Part shown: positions 1 through 7,013 of the stretch, piece by piece
Layout: each line of letters begins with the position of its first letter
Numbering within the stretch: the first letter of the stretch is position 1
Translations under genes and position numbers: made by a program
The notes under the pieces: generated by a model
Seen by the model: the letters and a program-made list of their open reading frames with translations, nothing else
The model's database searches: none
Told to the model about the DNA's origin: nothing
Source of the DNA: Thermoflexales bacterium
GTDB lineage: Bacteria; Chloroflexota; Anaerolineae; Fen-1058
NCBI GenBank assembly: GCA_016931085.1
Contig: JAFGFO010000193.1
Location: 1-11,451, forward strand
Length of the DNA stretch: 11,451 nucleotides
Reading direction: 5' to 3'

Positions 1-936
1 CGTGCTCAAGGTATCCATGTTGACCAGCAGGATGGGCACCCCGCGCTCCTCGGCGCGCCCCAACACGACCGGGCTGGGATACAGGTTGCCGGTCAAGATG
101 AGACAGCGGGTAGACGTTTCCAGGGCGGCCAGTTGGAGGTCGGCTCGATCGCCGCCGGTGACGACGGCCTTGTTGGTCTTGCGGCGAAAGTGGCGCAGGG
201 CACTATCTACACTCATGGCCCCCACCAGCAGATCCTCGACCAACGCCCCGGTCTGGCACTGGCTGCACAAGACCTCGGCGTGCAGGCCCTCGGCCAGCTC
301 GCCAACGCTGGGGGCAGCCAAAACCCTGTCCTTGCGCAGCATGCCCAGCACCGGCACAGACTGACGTGCCAGATAGGGGATCAATAAATCACGTGCATAC
401 TCCAACTGGGCCATCGGGACCTGGTTGATGACCACGCCGGCCAGGTTATCGCCGAACGTGTCCTGCGCCAGGAGCGCGTGATCCACCAACAGCGTGTCGT
501 CGTATTTCAACACGATGATGGCGCGCGCGTTCGCCAGCTCAGCCACGTGCTTGGGCGGCAAGCCCACCATGTAGCCCTCCCCCAGCGTCCGCCCGCCTTC
601 GACGATCATCACGTCACGCCCGGCCGAGAGCTTGGCCAGCGCCTCTTGGAGCTTGCCCTCATAATTCACCTCGCCCCCCCGCAACTGAGCATCCAGCTTG
701 CCCGGCGTCAAGGCGACCGGCGTTACCCACTCAATCGGCTCGGCCATCTGAAAAGTCGTCTTGGCGAACAGCGCATCGGTGTCCAGGGGGAGTCCGTCGC
801 GCAGCTCACAATTGGTATTGACGGCCTTCATGTAACCCACCTTGAAGCCATCGGTCTTGAAACGTAGGCCCAATCCGATGCACAAGCTGGACTTGCCGGA
901 AAAGGTCTCTGCGGAAACAACATATAAATTGGCCAT
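1..936 (-). CDS. P-loop (BioD-like)/DRTGG-domain protein, 3' end cut by the window edge
   Basis: The frame is open from an ATG at 936 to the left edge, giving 312 residues and no stop, so the C-terminus is missing. AGGAG lies 9 nt before the ATG. Residues 1-200 look like the dethiobiotin-synthetase-like P-loop NTPase fold found at the N-terminus of long phosphotransacetylases. The Walker A-like stretch is ETFSGKSS (10-17), a variant lacking the usual first Gly, and IVEGG (111-115) is a likely acidic strand end. Residues 200-312 match the DRTGG domain, with VVTGGDRADLQL at 259-270. The family is often encoded beside acyl-CoA synthetases or Pta and is thought to be regulatory in acetyl-CoA/acetate metabolism; its exact activity is not established. 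It follows the ADP-forming ligase gene by 18 bp, so the two are probably co-transcribed and functionally linked. The domain assignment is from memory of the family. Confidence 0.85.
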   Translation of the reverse strand, partial: MANLYVVSAETFSGKSSLCIGLGLRFKTDGFKVGYMKAVNTNCELRDGLPLDTDALFAKTTFQMAEPIEWVTPVALTPGKLDAQLRGGEVNYEGKLQEALAKLSAGRDVMIVEGGRTLGEGYMVGLPPKHVAELANARAIIVLKYDDTLLVDHALLAQDTFGDNLAGVVINQVPMAQLEYARDLLIPYLARQSVPVLGMLRKDRVLAAPSVGELAEGLHAEVLCSQCQTGALVEDLLVGAMSVDSALRHFRRKTNKAVVTGGDRADLQLAALETSTRCLILTGNLYPSPVVLGRAEERGVPILLVNMDTLST

Positions 937-954
937 TTTGTCATTCTCCTCTAT

Positions 955-3051
955 TTATGACGCTTTCAAGGCCAGGCGCATATCGATGCCCATCACGCCG
1001 CGGCCCGCTTCGAATACCATCAAGGGATTGATATCCAATTCCACAATCTCTGGGAAATCGGTGACCAGTTGAGACATGCGCACGAGCGTATCGGCCACCG
1101 CTTCCAAGTCGCCGCTCTTTTCGCCGCGCACGCCGCGCAGCAGGTTGTAGGCGCGAATATCGGTGATCATCTCGCGCGCCTCGCGCCGGTCGATCGGCGC
1201 GACCCGGAAGGTGACGTCACGCAGCGCTTCGACGTAAATGCCCCCCAGGCCAAACATCAAGAGAGGGCCAAACTGGGGGTCGCAGTTCATGCCGATGATC
1301 ACCTCGCGGCCGCCCTTGACCATCTGCTGGACCTGGCAGCCCCAGATGATGGCGTCCGGCATGTGGTGGCGGGCGCGGTAGGTGATCAAGTCGAAAGCGT
1401 CCCGCGCGTCGCCGGGCGAGGTGATGTTGAGCTTGATGCCGCCGATGTCCGTCTTGTGCAAGATGTCGGGCGAGGCGATCTTCATGACGACCGGGTAGCC
1501 CATCGACTCGGCGGCCGCCACCGCCTGCTCGGCTGTCGCGGCCAGCACCGACTTGGGCACCGGGACGCGATAGGCTTCCAGGATGTCGCGCGCCTCGGCG
1601 TCACCCAGCGTCACCCGCCCCTCGGAGCGCACGCGATCCAGCACATCCCGCACCTTCTGGCGGTCGACGTCGAGCGACTCCACGACCAGCTCGGGGGTAT
1701 TCAGCCAGCTTTGGTAGCGCCACATGGCGGCCAGGGCAGCGACGGCCCGTTCCGGCACCTGGTAATTGGGCACCTTGTATTCATTCAAGATATCGACCCC
1801 TGGCTGCACCGCCAGGTCACCCATAAAGGCGGCCAAGACCGGCTTGCAGCAGTCCTTGGCCCGCTGCCCCACGACGTGAGCCGTTTCGGGGATCTGGGTG
1901 GCCGTCTGCGGCGTGAGCACCACGATCACCGCGCCCACGTTGGAATCCTGGATAGCGCTCTCGATGGCCAGGGCATAGCGATCGGCCGGCGCGTCTCCCA
2001 ACACATCGATCGGATTGACCACGCTGGCGGCGGCCGGCAGGGCCGCCTGCAGCTTGAGCTGCAGATCGTGGTCAAGCCCGGCCAGCCGCATCCCCACCCG
2101 CTCGATCGCGTCGCTGGCCATAATGCCCGGCCCGCCGGCGTTGGTCACCACGGCCACCGCGTCGGTTTGGGGCAGCGGCTGCCTGGCAAAAGCCTGGGCA
2201 TAGTCGAACAAATCCTGCACCGAGCCGGCCCGCACGATGCCCACCTGTTTGAAGGCCGCGTCGTAGGCGCGCTCGGAGCCGGCCAGCGTGCCGGTATGGG
2301 ACGAAGCCGCCCGCGAGCCGGCGCTGGTCGTGCCGGACTTGATGGCGACGATGGGCTTGTGGCGCGTGACCTGGCGGGCGACGGACATGAACTTGACACC
2401 CTCGGTGATGCCTTCCAGGTAACCCACCAGCACGTTGGTTTCGGGGTCCTCAGCCCAGGCGCGCACAAAATCGACTTCGTTGAGATCGGCCTTGTTGCCG
2501 ATGCTGTAAAAGCGCGAGAAGCCGATGGCCTGCCCCAACGCCATGTCCAGGATGGAAGTGCACAACGCGCCCGACTGGGACATGAAGGCGATTTTTCCGC
2601 GGCGGGGCATGCCGGCGGCGAAGGAAGCGTTCAGCGAAATGACGGTGTCGATGATGCCGAGGACATTCGGGCCGATCAAGCGCATGCCGTAACAGCGGGC
2701 GATCTCGACGCACCGTCCTTCCAACTGCCGGCCTTCTGGCCCAACCTCGCGAAAGCCGGCGGTGATGATCACCGCGCCTTTGAGTCCCTTTTGCCCGCAC
2801 TCCTCAAGAACGGACGGCACTACCTTGGCCGGCACCAGCATCACCGCCATGTCGACCGGGCCGGGGATGGCCAGCACCGAGGGATAAGCCGGCAGGCCGA
2901 GGATTTCCGGCTCCTTGGGATTGATCGGGTAGATGTGGCCTTTGTAGCCATATTGGATGATATTGTTCAAGACGGCGTAGCCCAGCTTGGCGGGGTTGGC
3001 CGACGCGCCCACCACGGCCACGCCCTGGGGTTCGGTAAACATTTCAAGCAT
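955..3051 (-). CDS. ADP-forming acetate/acyl-CoA synthetase (alpha-beta fusion)
   Basis: 698 residues from an ATG at 3051, preceded by AAAGGA 8 nt upstream; the frame is open further upstream but overlaps mutM. Domain order: CoA-binding Rossmann domain (about 5-135, VAVVGASANP at 11-20), succinyl-CoA-ligase-like domains (about 150-450) with the phospho-histidine motif SSHTGTLAG (H252), then an ATP-grasp domain (about 480-698) with ILHKTDIGG (H532) and ELDINPL at 671-677. The family makes acetate (or acyl acid) + ATP from acetyl-CoA + ADP + Pi, conserving energy in fermentation, or runs in reverse. It is cytoplasmic. The usual GPNCLG of the CoA-binding domain reads GPNVLG here (V130), which may affect CoA binding or specificity. 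The gene sits between mutM (25 bp upstream) and the DRTGG protein (18 bp downstream). The exact acyl substrate cannot be read from sequence. Confidence 0.95.
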   Translation of the reverse strand: MLEMFTEPQGVAVVGASANPAKLGYAVLNNIIQYGYKGHIYPINPKEPEILGLPAYPSVLAIPGPVDMAVMLVPAKVVPSVLEECGQKGLKGAVIITAGFREVGPEGRQLEGRCVEIARCYGMRLIGPNVLGIIDTVISLNASFAAGMPRRGKIAFMSQSGALCTSILDMALGQAIGFSRFYSIGNKADLNEVDFVRAWAEDPETNVLVGYLEGITEGVKFMSVARQVTRHKPIVAIKSGTTSAGSRAASSHTGTLAGSERAYDAAFKQVGIVRAGSVQDLFDYAQAFARQPLPQTDAVAVVTNAGGPGIMASDAIERVGMRLAGLDHDLQLKLQAALPAAASVVNPIDVLGDAPADRYALAIESAIQDSNVGAVIVVLTPQTATQIPETAHVVGQRAKDCCKPVLAAFMGDLAVQPGVDILNEYKVPNYQVPERAVAALAAMWRYQSWLNTPELVVESLDVDRQKVRDVLDRVRSEGRVTLGDAEARDILEAYRVPVPKSVLAATAEQAVAAAESMGYPVVMKIASPDILHKTDIGGIKLNITSPGDARDAFDLITYRARHHMPDAIIWGCQVQQMVKGGREVIIGMNCDPQFGPLLMFGLGGIYVEALRDVTFRVAPIDRREAREMITDIRAYNLLRGVRGEKSGDLEAVADTLVRMSQLVTDFPEIVELDINPLMVFEAGRGVMGIDMRLALKAS

Positions 3052-3076
3052 AATTTTCGTCCTTTGAACTATTTCT

Positions 3077-3931
3077 CTAAACCTGGCAGCGCGGGCAAAA
3101 GTAGGTGCTGCGCTGGCACACAACGATACGCTCGATGGCCGCTCCACACCGCCGGCAGGCTTGTCCCGCCCGGCCATAGACGCGAAACTGATCCTGGTAG
3201 CGCCCCTCGGGATAGACCCAGTCGATCGTCGCGCCGCCGCGCCGCAGCCCCTCACGCAGCGCGGCGCGGATGGCGCGCCGTAGTTTCGCCACCTCGTCCG
3301 ACGCCAGCGACGACGCGCGGCGGCGCGGGTGGAGGCCCGCCCGCCACAGCGCCTCGTCGGCGTAGATATTGCCCACCCCAGCCACAAAGCTTTGGTCGAG
3401 CAGCAGCGGCTTGAGCGCGCCCGCGCGCCCCTCGAACAACTCGCGCCATACGGCCAATGTCAAAGAGCTATCCAGCGGCTCTGGCCCCAGGTGGCCGGTG
3501 ATCTCGGCCGGGTCATCCACCAGGTAAACGCGACCGAACTTGCGAGTATCATTAAAGCGCATTTTGTGATTATTGTCCAGTCCCCAAATCACGTGATCGT
3601 GCTTATCGGGTGGCCAGTCGGCCGGCAGCACGTCCAAGCGGCCCGACATCTTGAGGTGAATCAACAGATAGGCAAACCTGACAGGTCTTGACCTGTCAGG
3701 TTTCAACTCGAACACCAGGTACTTGCCGCGCCGCGTGATGGTCTCGATACGGCAGCCGGGCAAGCGCTGCTCCAGGGCCTGGATGGATGGGTAAATCTGC
3801 CGCGGCCAGTCGGCCTGCGCACTCGTGATCGTTCGTCCCGGCAGAGGTGGATAGGCCGGGTAGCCGGCTTCGACCGGCAGGCCAGCGTTGAGCTTGCGAA
3901 CGATGGTTTCGACTTCGGGCAGTTCGGGCAA
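3077..3931 (-). CDS. mutM: Formamidopyrimidine-DNA glycosylase (MutM/Fpg)
   Basis: 284 residues. It removes 8-oxoguanine and other oxidised purines from DNA and nicks the abasic site. The start is TTG at 3931: the protein must begin MPELPEVETI so that Pro2 is the N-terminal nucleophile and Glu3 follows, and AGGGGG lies a few bases upstream. Visible family marks are RRGKYL with the catalytic lysine (K70; shifted from the usual ~57 by an N-terminal insertion around 18-32), RFNDTRKFGR (125-134), the helix-two-turn-helix DQSFVAGVGNIYADE (179-193), and a C-terminal zinc finger with C259, C262, C279 and C282. Residues 77-86 are encoded exactly by a 30-bp palindromic repeat and lie in the loop before the conserved IHLKMSGRL strand. 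It appears to head the operon with the acyl-CoA ligase. No clear promoter was found in the 71 bp between it and the toxin remnant. Confidence 0.97.
   Translation of the reverse strand: MPELPEVETIVRKLNAGLPVEAGYPAYPPLPGRTITSAQADWPRQIYPSIQALEQRLPGCRIETITRRGKYLVFELKPDRSRPVRFAYLLIHLKMSGRLDVLPADWPPDKHDHVIWGLDNNHKMRFNDTRKFGRVYLVDDPAEITGHLGPEPLDSSLTLAVWRELFEGRAGALKPLLLDQSFVAGVGNIYADEALWRAGLHPRRRASSLASDEVAKLRRAIRAALREGLRRGGATIDWVYPEGRYQDQFRVYGRAGQACRRCGAAIERIVVCQRSTYFCPRCQV
3674..3703. repeat. 30-bp perfect palindromic element inside mutM
   Basis: Two 14-bp arms, AAACCTGACAGGTC (3674-3687) and GACCTGTCAGGTTT (3690-3703), are exact reverse complements separated by TT. Each arm contains an odd-length palindrome, ACCTG-A-CAGGT and ACCTG-T-CAGGT, so the two halves are also direct repeats differing only at the central base. 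The element is exactly ten codons and keeps the mutM frame, coding for K77 to F86. Confidence 0.9.
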
Positions 3932-4002
3932 CCAATACCCCCTATCCTATCTTGACGGCGACAACCTTCGTGCCGTCCACAATAACTATCTTGCATAGCT
4001 CT

Positions 4003-4339
4003 TTAATCTTCACTCTGAAACTCGCCTACGATGCGGCGGATTTGGGCAACGGAGATATCGGCCTGCTCGGTTTTAGAATAGATCGTCACCAAGACAATGT
4101 CTGTGATGGTCTTCAGGTAATAGATAATCCGGTAGCCGCCTCTTTTGCCTTTGGCCCGATCTCGGTTCGGCACGCGCACTTTGAAAATCGTGCACCCGAT
4201 TCCTGGGACCTGATCGCCAGGTAACTCCAGCTTGTAATTCTACAATGATTGGCTCTACATCGTCGTGGATGTGCCGATATTTCTTGGAAAGAGCGCGAAG
4301 ATTGCGTTTGAACTCGGGCGTGAATCGCACGGTAATCAT
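4003..4339 (-). pseudogene. RelE-family toxin gene disrupted by a frameshift
   Basis: From ATG 4339 the frame reads MITVRFTPEFKRNLRALSKK, a RelE/HigB-like toxin N-terminus, up to about residue 38 (ELQAG). After 4224-4231 the family-like sequence continues in another frame: ELPGDQVPGIG, then KGKRGGYRIIYYL, IVLVTIYSKTEQADIS and a stop TAA at 4003-4005. The span is 337 nt, one more than a multiple of three, so there is a +1 (or -2) change. Read across the shift it would be about 111 residues, normal for these ribosome-dependent mRNA interferases. Without the shift the original frame runs on to 4073 as unrelated sequence. The start is 7 nt after the antitoxin stop, the usual order and spacing of a type II pair. 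It could be a real inactivation, leaving the antitoxin unopposed, or a sequencing error. Confidence 0.85.
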
Positions 4340-4346
4340 TGTTTTG

Positions 4347-4562
4347 TCAGGTCTCAATGCCAGTCCATAATTCAGAGATGGGCAGGGTTTCACCCTTTAG
4401 GGCTTCTTGCCACCCTTGCCGGAAACTCTCCTCTGCGGGTTTCAGTGTGATGCTTTGTCGGAACAAATGAATCATCTCTAGCAGGAGCGGCAAATACTCC
4501 TCGGGCGTTTGCTTAATTTCCTGACTAATGCGTTCCGTGTATGTCGCCTGATAGGTATTCAT
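4347..4562 (-). CDS. Antitoxin of a type II (RelE-like) toxin-antitoxin pair
   Basis: 71 residues from ATG 4562; the ribosome binding site is weak (GAGAAAA). The N-terminal half is helical (QEIKQTPEEYLPLLLEMIHL). The C-terminal tail, with SFRQGWQEALKGETLPISELW (47-67), resembles the short RelB/YefM-like antitoxins that hold a RelE toxin. Family knowledge predicts that it neutralises the toxin and represses the operon. It lies immediately upstream of the toxin remnant (7-nt gap), and the leader carries a consensus promoter and a long hairpin. No separate DNA-binding domain is evident in the sequence. The call rests on size, tail motif and position. Confidence 0.75.
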   Translation of the reverse strand: MNTYQATYTERISQEIKQTPEEYLPLLLEMIHLFRQSITLKPAEESFRQGWQEALKGETLPISELWTGIET

Positions 4563-4641
4563 TTTTTCTCATTCTGTAGTACTTTCAATGGTAATGGATT
4601 CACCGGCAGACTGCGCAGTTGGGAACTCGCCTATTGTTTGC

Positions 4642-4647
4642 ATTATA
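4642..4647 (-). promoter_or_regulatory. Second -10-like hexamer before the antitoxin
   Basis: On the minus strand TATAAT occupies 4647-4642, about 80 bp before the antitoxin ATG, between the hairpin element and the gene. There is no good -35 at 16-18 bp (CCCCGC is found), so on its own it is weak. The sequence next to it, CAAACAATAG, partly repeats the spacer of the stronger promoter at 4753-4781. Confidence 0.3.
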
Positions 4648-4677
4648 CGTATCTTCTCAAAAAAGCGGGGTGATGGA

Positions 4678-4711
4678 AGACTTCCGAAGTCTTCTTAGAC
4701 TTCGGAAGTCT
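4678..4711. repeat. 34-bp palindromic element with two odd-palindrome halves
   Basis: The arms AGACTTCCGAAGTCT (4678-4692) and AGACTTCGGAAGTCT (4697-4711) are perfect 15-bp reverse complements around a TCTT loop. Each arm is itself a palindrome around one central base (C in one, G in the other). It is followed on neither strand by a convincing T-run immediately after the stem, so it is not an obvious terminator. It would fold in the 5' leader of the antitoxin mRNA if the promoter at 4753-4781 is used. Confidence 0.9.
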
Positions 4712-4752
4712 GGCTCGCCGGCTTGATTGCCCCGAAATATTGAGATGATACC

Positions 4753-4781
4753 ATTATACTATTGTTTCTTTGTCCGGTCAA
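4753..4781 (-). promoter_or_regulatory. Consensus sigma70-type promoter reading toward the antitoxin
   Basis: On the minus strand TTGACC (4781-4776) and TATAAT (4758-4753) are separated by exactly 17 bp. Transcription would start near 4746 and run leftwards through the palindromic element into the antitoxin gene about 185 nt away. The -35 coincides with one GGTCAA copy proposed as the IS607 end, so the promoter may be formed at, or supplied by, the transposon junction. Confidence 0.65.
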
Positions 4782-4831
4782 AAGTAGTCGCCCCCGCGCT
4801 CTAACTCGTTTCTGTTTCCTGAAATGTAATC

Positions 4832-4847
4832 AAATGTGATCACATTT
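4832..4847. repeat. 16-bp perfect palindrome just after tnpB
   Basis: AAATGTGATCACATTT is identical to its reverse complement. It lies 21-36 bp past the tnpB stop, in the part of the transposon where the guide (omega) RNA scaffold is expected. An overlapping alternative pairing exists between GAAATGT (4821-4827) and ACATTTC (4842-4848). It resembles a Crp half-site pair without the central spacer, but its position favours RNA structure or a transposon end. Confidence 0.6.
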
Positions 4848-4867
4848 CGCGCCGGTGTTTTCCCTCA

Positions 4868-6379
4868 TCAAGATGAGATTGCGCCGGCCGTTTCGCTCTC
4901 CGCTTGGCTGTGGGCCATCACCCCTCCAGCGTCTGGAGTCCTGCCCGAAACAGTAGCGGGGTTGCCCCCGCTTTCCAAACGGGCGTTGAACCTGCCAAGC
5001 AAGATAGCCTCGACCCGCTCCTTCGGCGTCCAAAGGTGTATCTCTGGATCAGCTTGTCTTGCCTTCAGGTTGTGCGCGGCGACCCGGTCCGCATCGTCCG
5101 CGTGCCCGCAGTGGGAACACTGAAACGCATCCCCCCGCCGGTTGTCCCTGTGGACATACCCACAGGCGGGACACGTTTGCGAACTATACGCCGGGTTCAC
5201 CTGCTCTCGACTGGAACCTCCAGCCGACGCCTTGAACTCGACTCGATCCTTCAACATCCCGCGCGCCCACAAGCTCACCTGGCGCGACAATCGCTTGCTC
5301 TTCGCCTTACCTCGAATATCCAGCCATTCAGTCACCACCACCGACGGCCGGCGCTTCCTCAAAACCTGATTGACGGCTGTGTTGATCTGGCGCGCTATCT
5401 CAGCACGCGCCTTGCGCCGCTGGCAGTTCAGCTTTTGGCGGCCCAGGTTGAAGCGGCGAATGTTGCGTGCTTTTCTGTACTCGCCTCGCTCAACCGCCTT
5501 TTTCGCAATCTGGTGCAGCTTGTTGCGCTTTTGGCCCTTGGCTTTCAACTGTTCAGACACATCACTCAGCACCTTGCCAAAGCCTGCCCCATAGCGTTGC
5601 CCCAACTCGTCGGTAAACACTTCGCTCACGCCAGCATCCAATCCGCACGGCTCCCCGGTCAAGAGGCTGACCGGCTTGACCTCTGCCGTGTAGTGCACTT
5701 CGACGCGCTGATATTCTGCATCCAGCACCAGACGAATGTTGCCCTTGATCGGCGTGTTGCCAGTCAGGGGAATGACGAGCCGATGGCCAGGCGTCAGGCT
5801 CATGATCTTGATGTACTGCCGCCCGTTTTCTTCAAAGGTCTCGTACATATTCGCGTCAAACGCCGCTGAACGAGCCATTTTTGCGCGGGGACGATGGCCT
5901 GACAGTCGCCCTCTTCGGATGACCCGCCGCAGGTAATTGCGCACCTGACGTTGTTCATCTCCCCCAATTCCAAAATGAGTTGGAACAGGCGCACGTCCGC
6001 TCACCAGTTGCGCCAATCGCTGCGGTGATTTCAGCAGCCAATAGGCGTATCGCTTTTGGAGATTGCGCCAGCCCACGTGCCGGGCAATGCGCGGGCGCAA
6101 TCTGGCTGCCATCGCCGCCCACTGCTTGCTGACTGTCTCGTACCCATCTTTCAACGCCATTTTCCAGGCGCGGGCCTGCAGTCCATGCGGGCTGGCGTAT
6201 TGGCTTGCTACCAGCCTATCGCGCCGTGTCCGCTCAGAGCGGCAAGCCGCAAGATGGGAAGGCGCACCCAAAAACAGCAAGTGGGCATCCTTCTCTGTGG
6301 CGTAGCGGCGCAGCAACTCGACTACCGTTTGCCATTTGCCTTCATTCAACGACAAGCTCACGCGGCGAATCGTTCTCAT
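4868..6379 (-). CDS. tnpB: TnpB, IS607-associated RNA-guided RuvC endonuclease
   Basis: 503 residues from ATG 6379. This start overlaps the tnpA stop in ATGA, typical of coupled translation; the frame is open upstream into tnpA but without family support. TnpB proteins use an omega RNA made from the transposon's 3' end to cut DNA and help keep the element in the genome. RuvC residues are present: D248 in GLDAGV, E351 in VVVTEWL and D431 in DADRVAAHN. The zinc finger has C403, C406, C421 and C424. The motif III position usually Asn (ADxNAA) is Val433 here. The protein is longer than the common 350-450 residues, with an extended N-terminal region (1-240) and a Ser/Gly/Ala-rich tail after 465. 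No frameshift or stop is visible. The guide RNA itself cannot be delimited without comparison. Confidence 0.93.
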   Translation of the reverse strand: MRTIRRVSLSLNEGKWQTVVELLRRYATEKDAHLLFLGAPSHLAACRSERTRRDRLVASQYASPHGLQARAWKMALKDGYETVSKQWAAMAARLRPRIARHVGWRNLQKRYAYWLLKSPQRLAQLVSGRAPVPTHFGIGGDEQRQVRNYLRRVIRRGRLSGHRPRAKMARSAAFDANMYETFEENGRQYIKIMSLTPGHRLVIPLTGNTPIKGNIRLVLDAEYQRVEVHYTAEVKPVSLLTGEPCGLDAGVSEVFTDELGQRYGAGFGKVLSDVSEQLKAKGQKRNKLHQIAKKAVERGEYRKARNIRRFNLGRQKLNCQRRKARAEIARQINTAVNQVLRKRRPSVVVTEWLDIRGKAKSKRLSRQVSLWARGMLKDRVEFKASAGGSSREQVNPAYSSQTCPACGYVHRDNRRGDAFQCSHCGHADDADRVAAHNLKARQADPEIHLWTPKERVEAILLGRFNARLESGGNPATVSGRTPDAGGVMAHSQAESETAGAISS

Positions 6380-6978
6380 TCTTCTTCCTCTGCGAACTTG
6401 GCAATCTGTTTCTTGTATTTCCGCAACCCGTACAATCGAGACGAAAAACAATGGATAATGCTCAACAAATCCTGGGTCATCTCTGCTTCGGGCGACAATG
6501 TTTCAGCGTTCATTACCGTCAAAATCGTGCCGTGATCCCGACAGAACTTTTCAAACCACTCGTACCCGAAGCGTACTAGACGGTCTTTGTGAGCTATCAC
6601 AATCTCCGATACCTCGCCGTGCTCAACCATTTCCATCAGCAACACAAAGTTCTTGCGCTTGTAGTTCAGCCCGCTGCCAATATCCTGCAACCACAGCGCG
6701 ACCGGCTTACCTGCCGCGATGCAGAATTGCTCGACGGCCTTCTTCTGGCTATCCAGGTCTGCCTTTTGCCCTGCGCTTGACACGCGACAATAGGCTATTA
6801 TCTTTTGCTCTTGGGCCTTTTGTCCAATGATTTGCAGATATTGGCCGTGCGTATAATAGCGGCGATCCGTGGGTGTGCGGTGTGCTTTCAGGATACCCAA
6901 GCGATCCCACCGCTGAAGTGTTTGTGTAGTGCGCCCAATCAATCTGCCGAATTCGCGTGGAGGATATGTCTTTTCCAT
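6376..6978 (-). CDS. tnpA: IS607-family transposase TnpA (serine recombinase with MerR-type HTH)
   Basis: 200 residues. Residues 5-42 form a MerR-like winged helix (PREFGRLIGRTTQTLQRWDR, then RRYYT). The serine-recombinase catalytic domain follows from about 60: IAYCRVSSAGQ with the nucleophile S67, DLDSQ (75-79), and the arginine-bearing AHKDRLVRFGYEWFE (129-143). It would cut and join both transposon ends through a phosphoserine link. The start ATG 6978 lacks a Shine-Dalgarno sequence but lies 6 nt after a TAAAAT -10 element, so the mRNA is probably leaderless. An ATG at 6982 is out of frame. The stop TGA at 6378-6376 overlaps the tnpB start. The acidic tail EEEE may be a spacer of no function. 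Family length is typical and the gene appears intact. Confidence 0.95.
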   Translation of the reverse strand: MEKTYPPREFGRLIGRTTQTLQRWDRLGILKAHRTPTDRRYYTHGQYLQIIGQKAQEQKIIAYCRVSSAGQKADLDSQKKAVEQFCIAAGKPVALWLQDIGSGLNYKRKNFVLLMEMVEHGEVSEIVIAHKDRLVRFGYEWFEKFCRDHGTILTVMNAETLSPEAEMTQDLLSIIHCFSSRLYGLRKYKKQIAKFAEEEE

Positions 6979-6984
6979 GCATAC

Positions 6985-7013
6985 ATTTTACAACGTCTTA
7001 TCACAAAAGTCAA
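6985..7013 (-). promoter_or_regulatory. IS607 tnpA promoter, probably leaderless
   Basis: On the minus strand TTGACT (7013-7008), 17 bp of spacer and TAAAAT (6990-6985) make a good sigma70-type promoter. Only six bases separate the -10 from the tnpA ATG at 6978, so transcription is expected to begin at or next to the A of the start codon. Confidence 0.65.

Noticed and set aside
133..867. Plus-strand frames at 133-387 and 478-867.
   Set aside because: They are shadows of the minus-strand P-loop/DRTGG gene, which has a ribosome binding site, family motifs and an uninterrupted frame.
1069..3414. A very long plus-strand open frame (781 codons) opposite the acyl-CoA ligase and mutM.
   Set aside because: It lies antisense to two clearly recognised proteins, has a His/Gly/Arg-rich composition typical of the reverse frame of GC-rich genes, and has no family features.
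4832..4847. AAATGTGATCACATTT as a Crp-binding site.
   Set aside because: It lacks the central spacer of a real Crp site and sits just past tnpB, where RNA structure or transposon-end function is more likely.
4904..5869. A 321-codon plus-strand frame opposite tnpB.
   Set aside because: It is antisense to a protein with intact catalytic motifs and has no ribosome binding site or recognisable domain.
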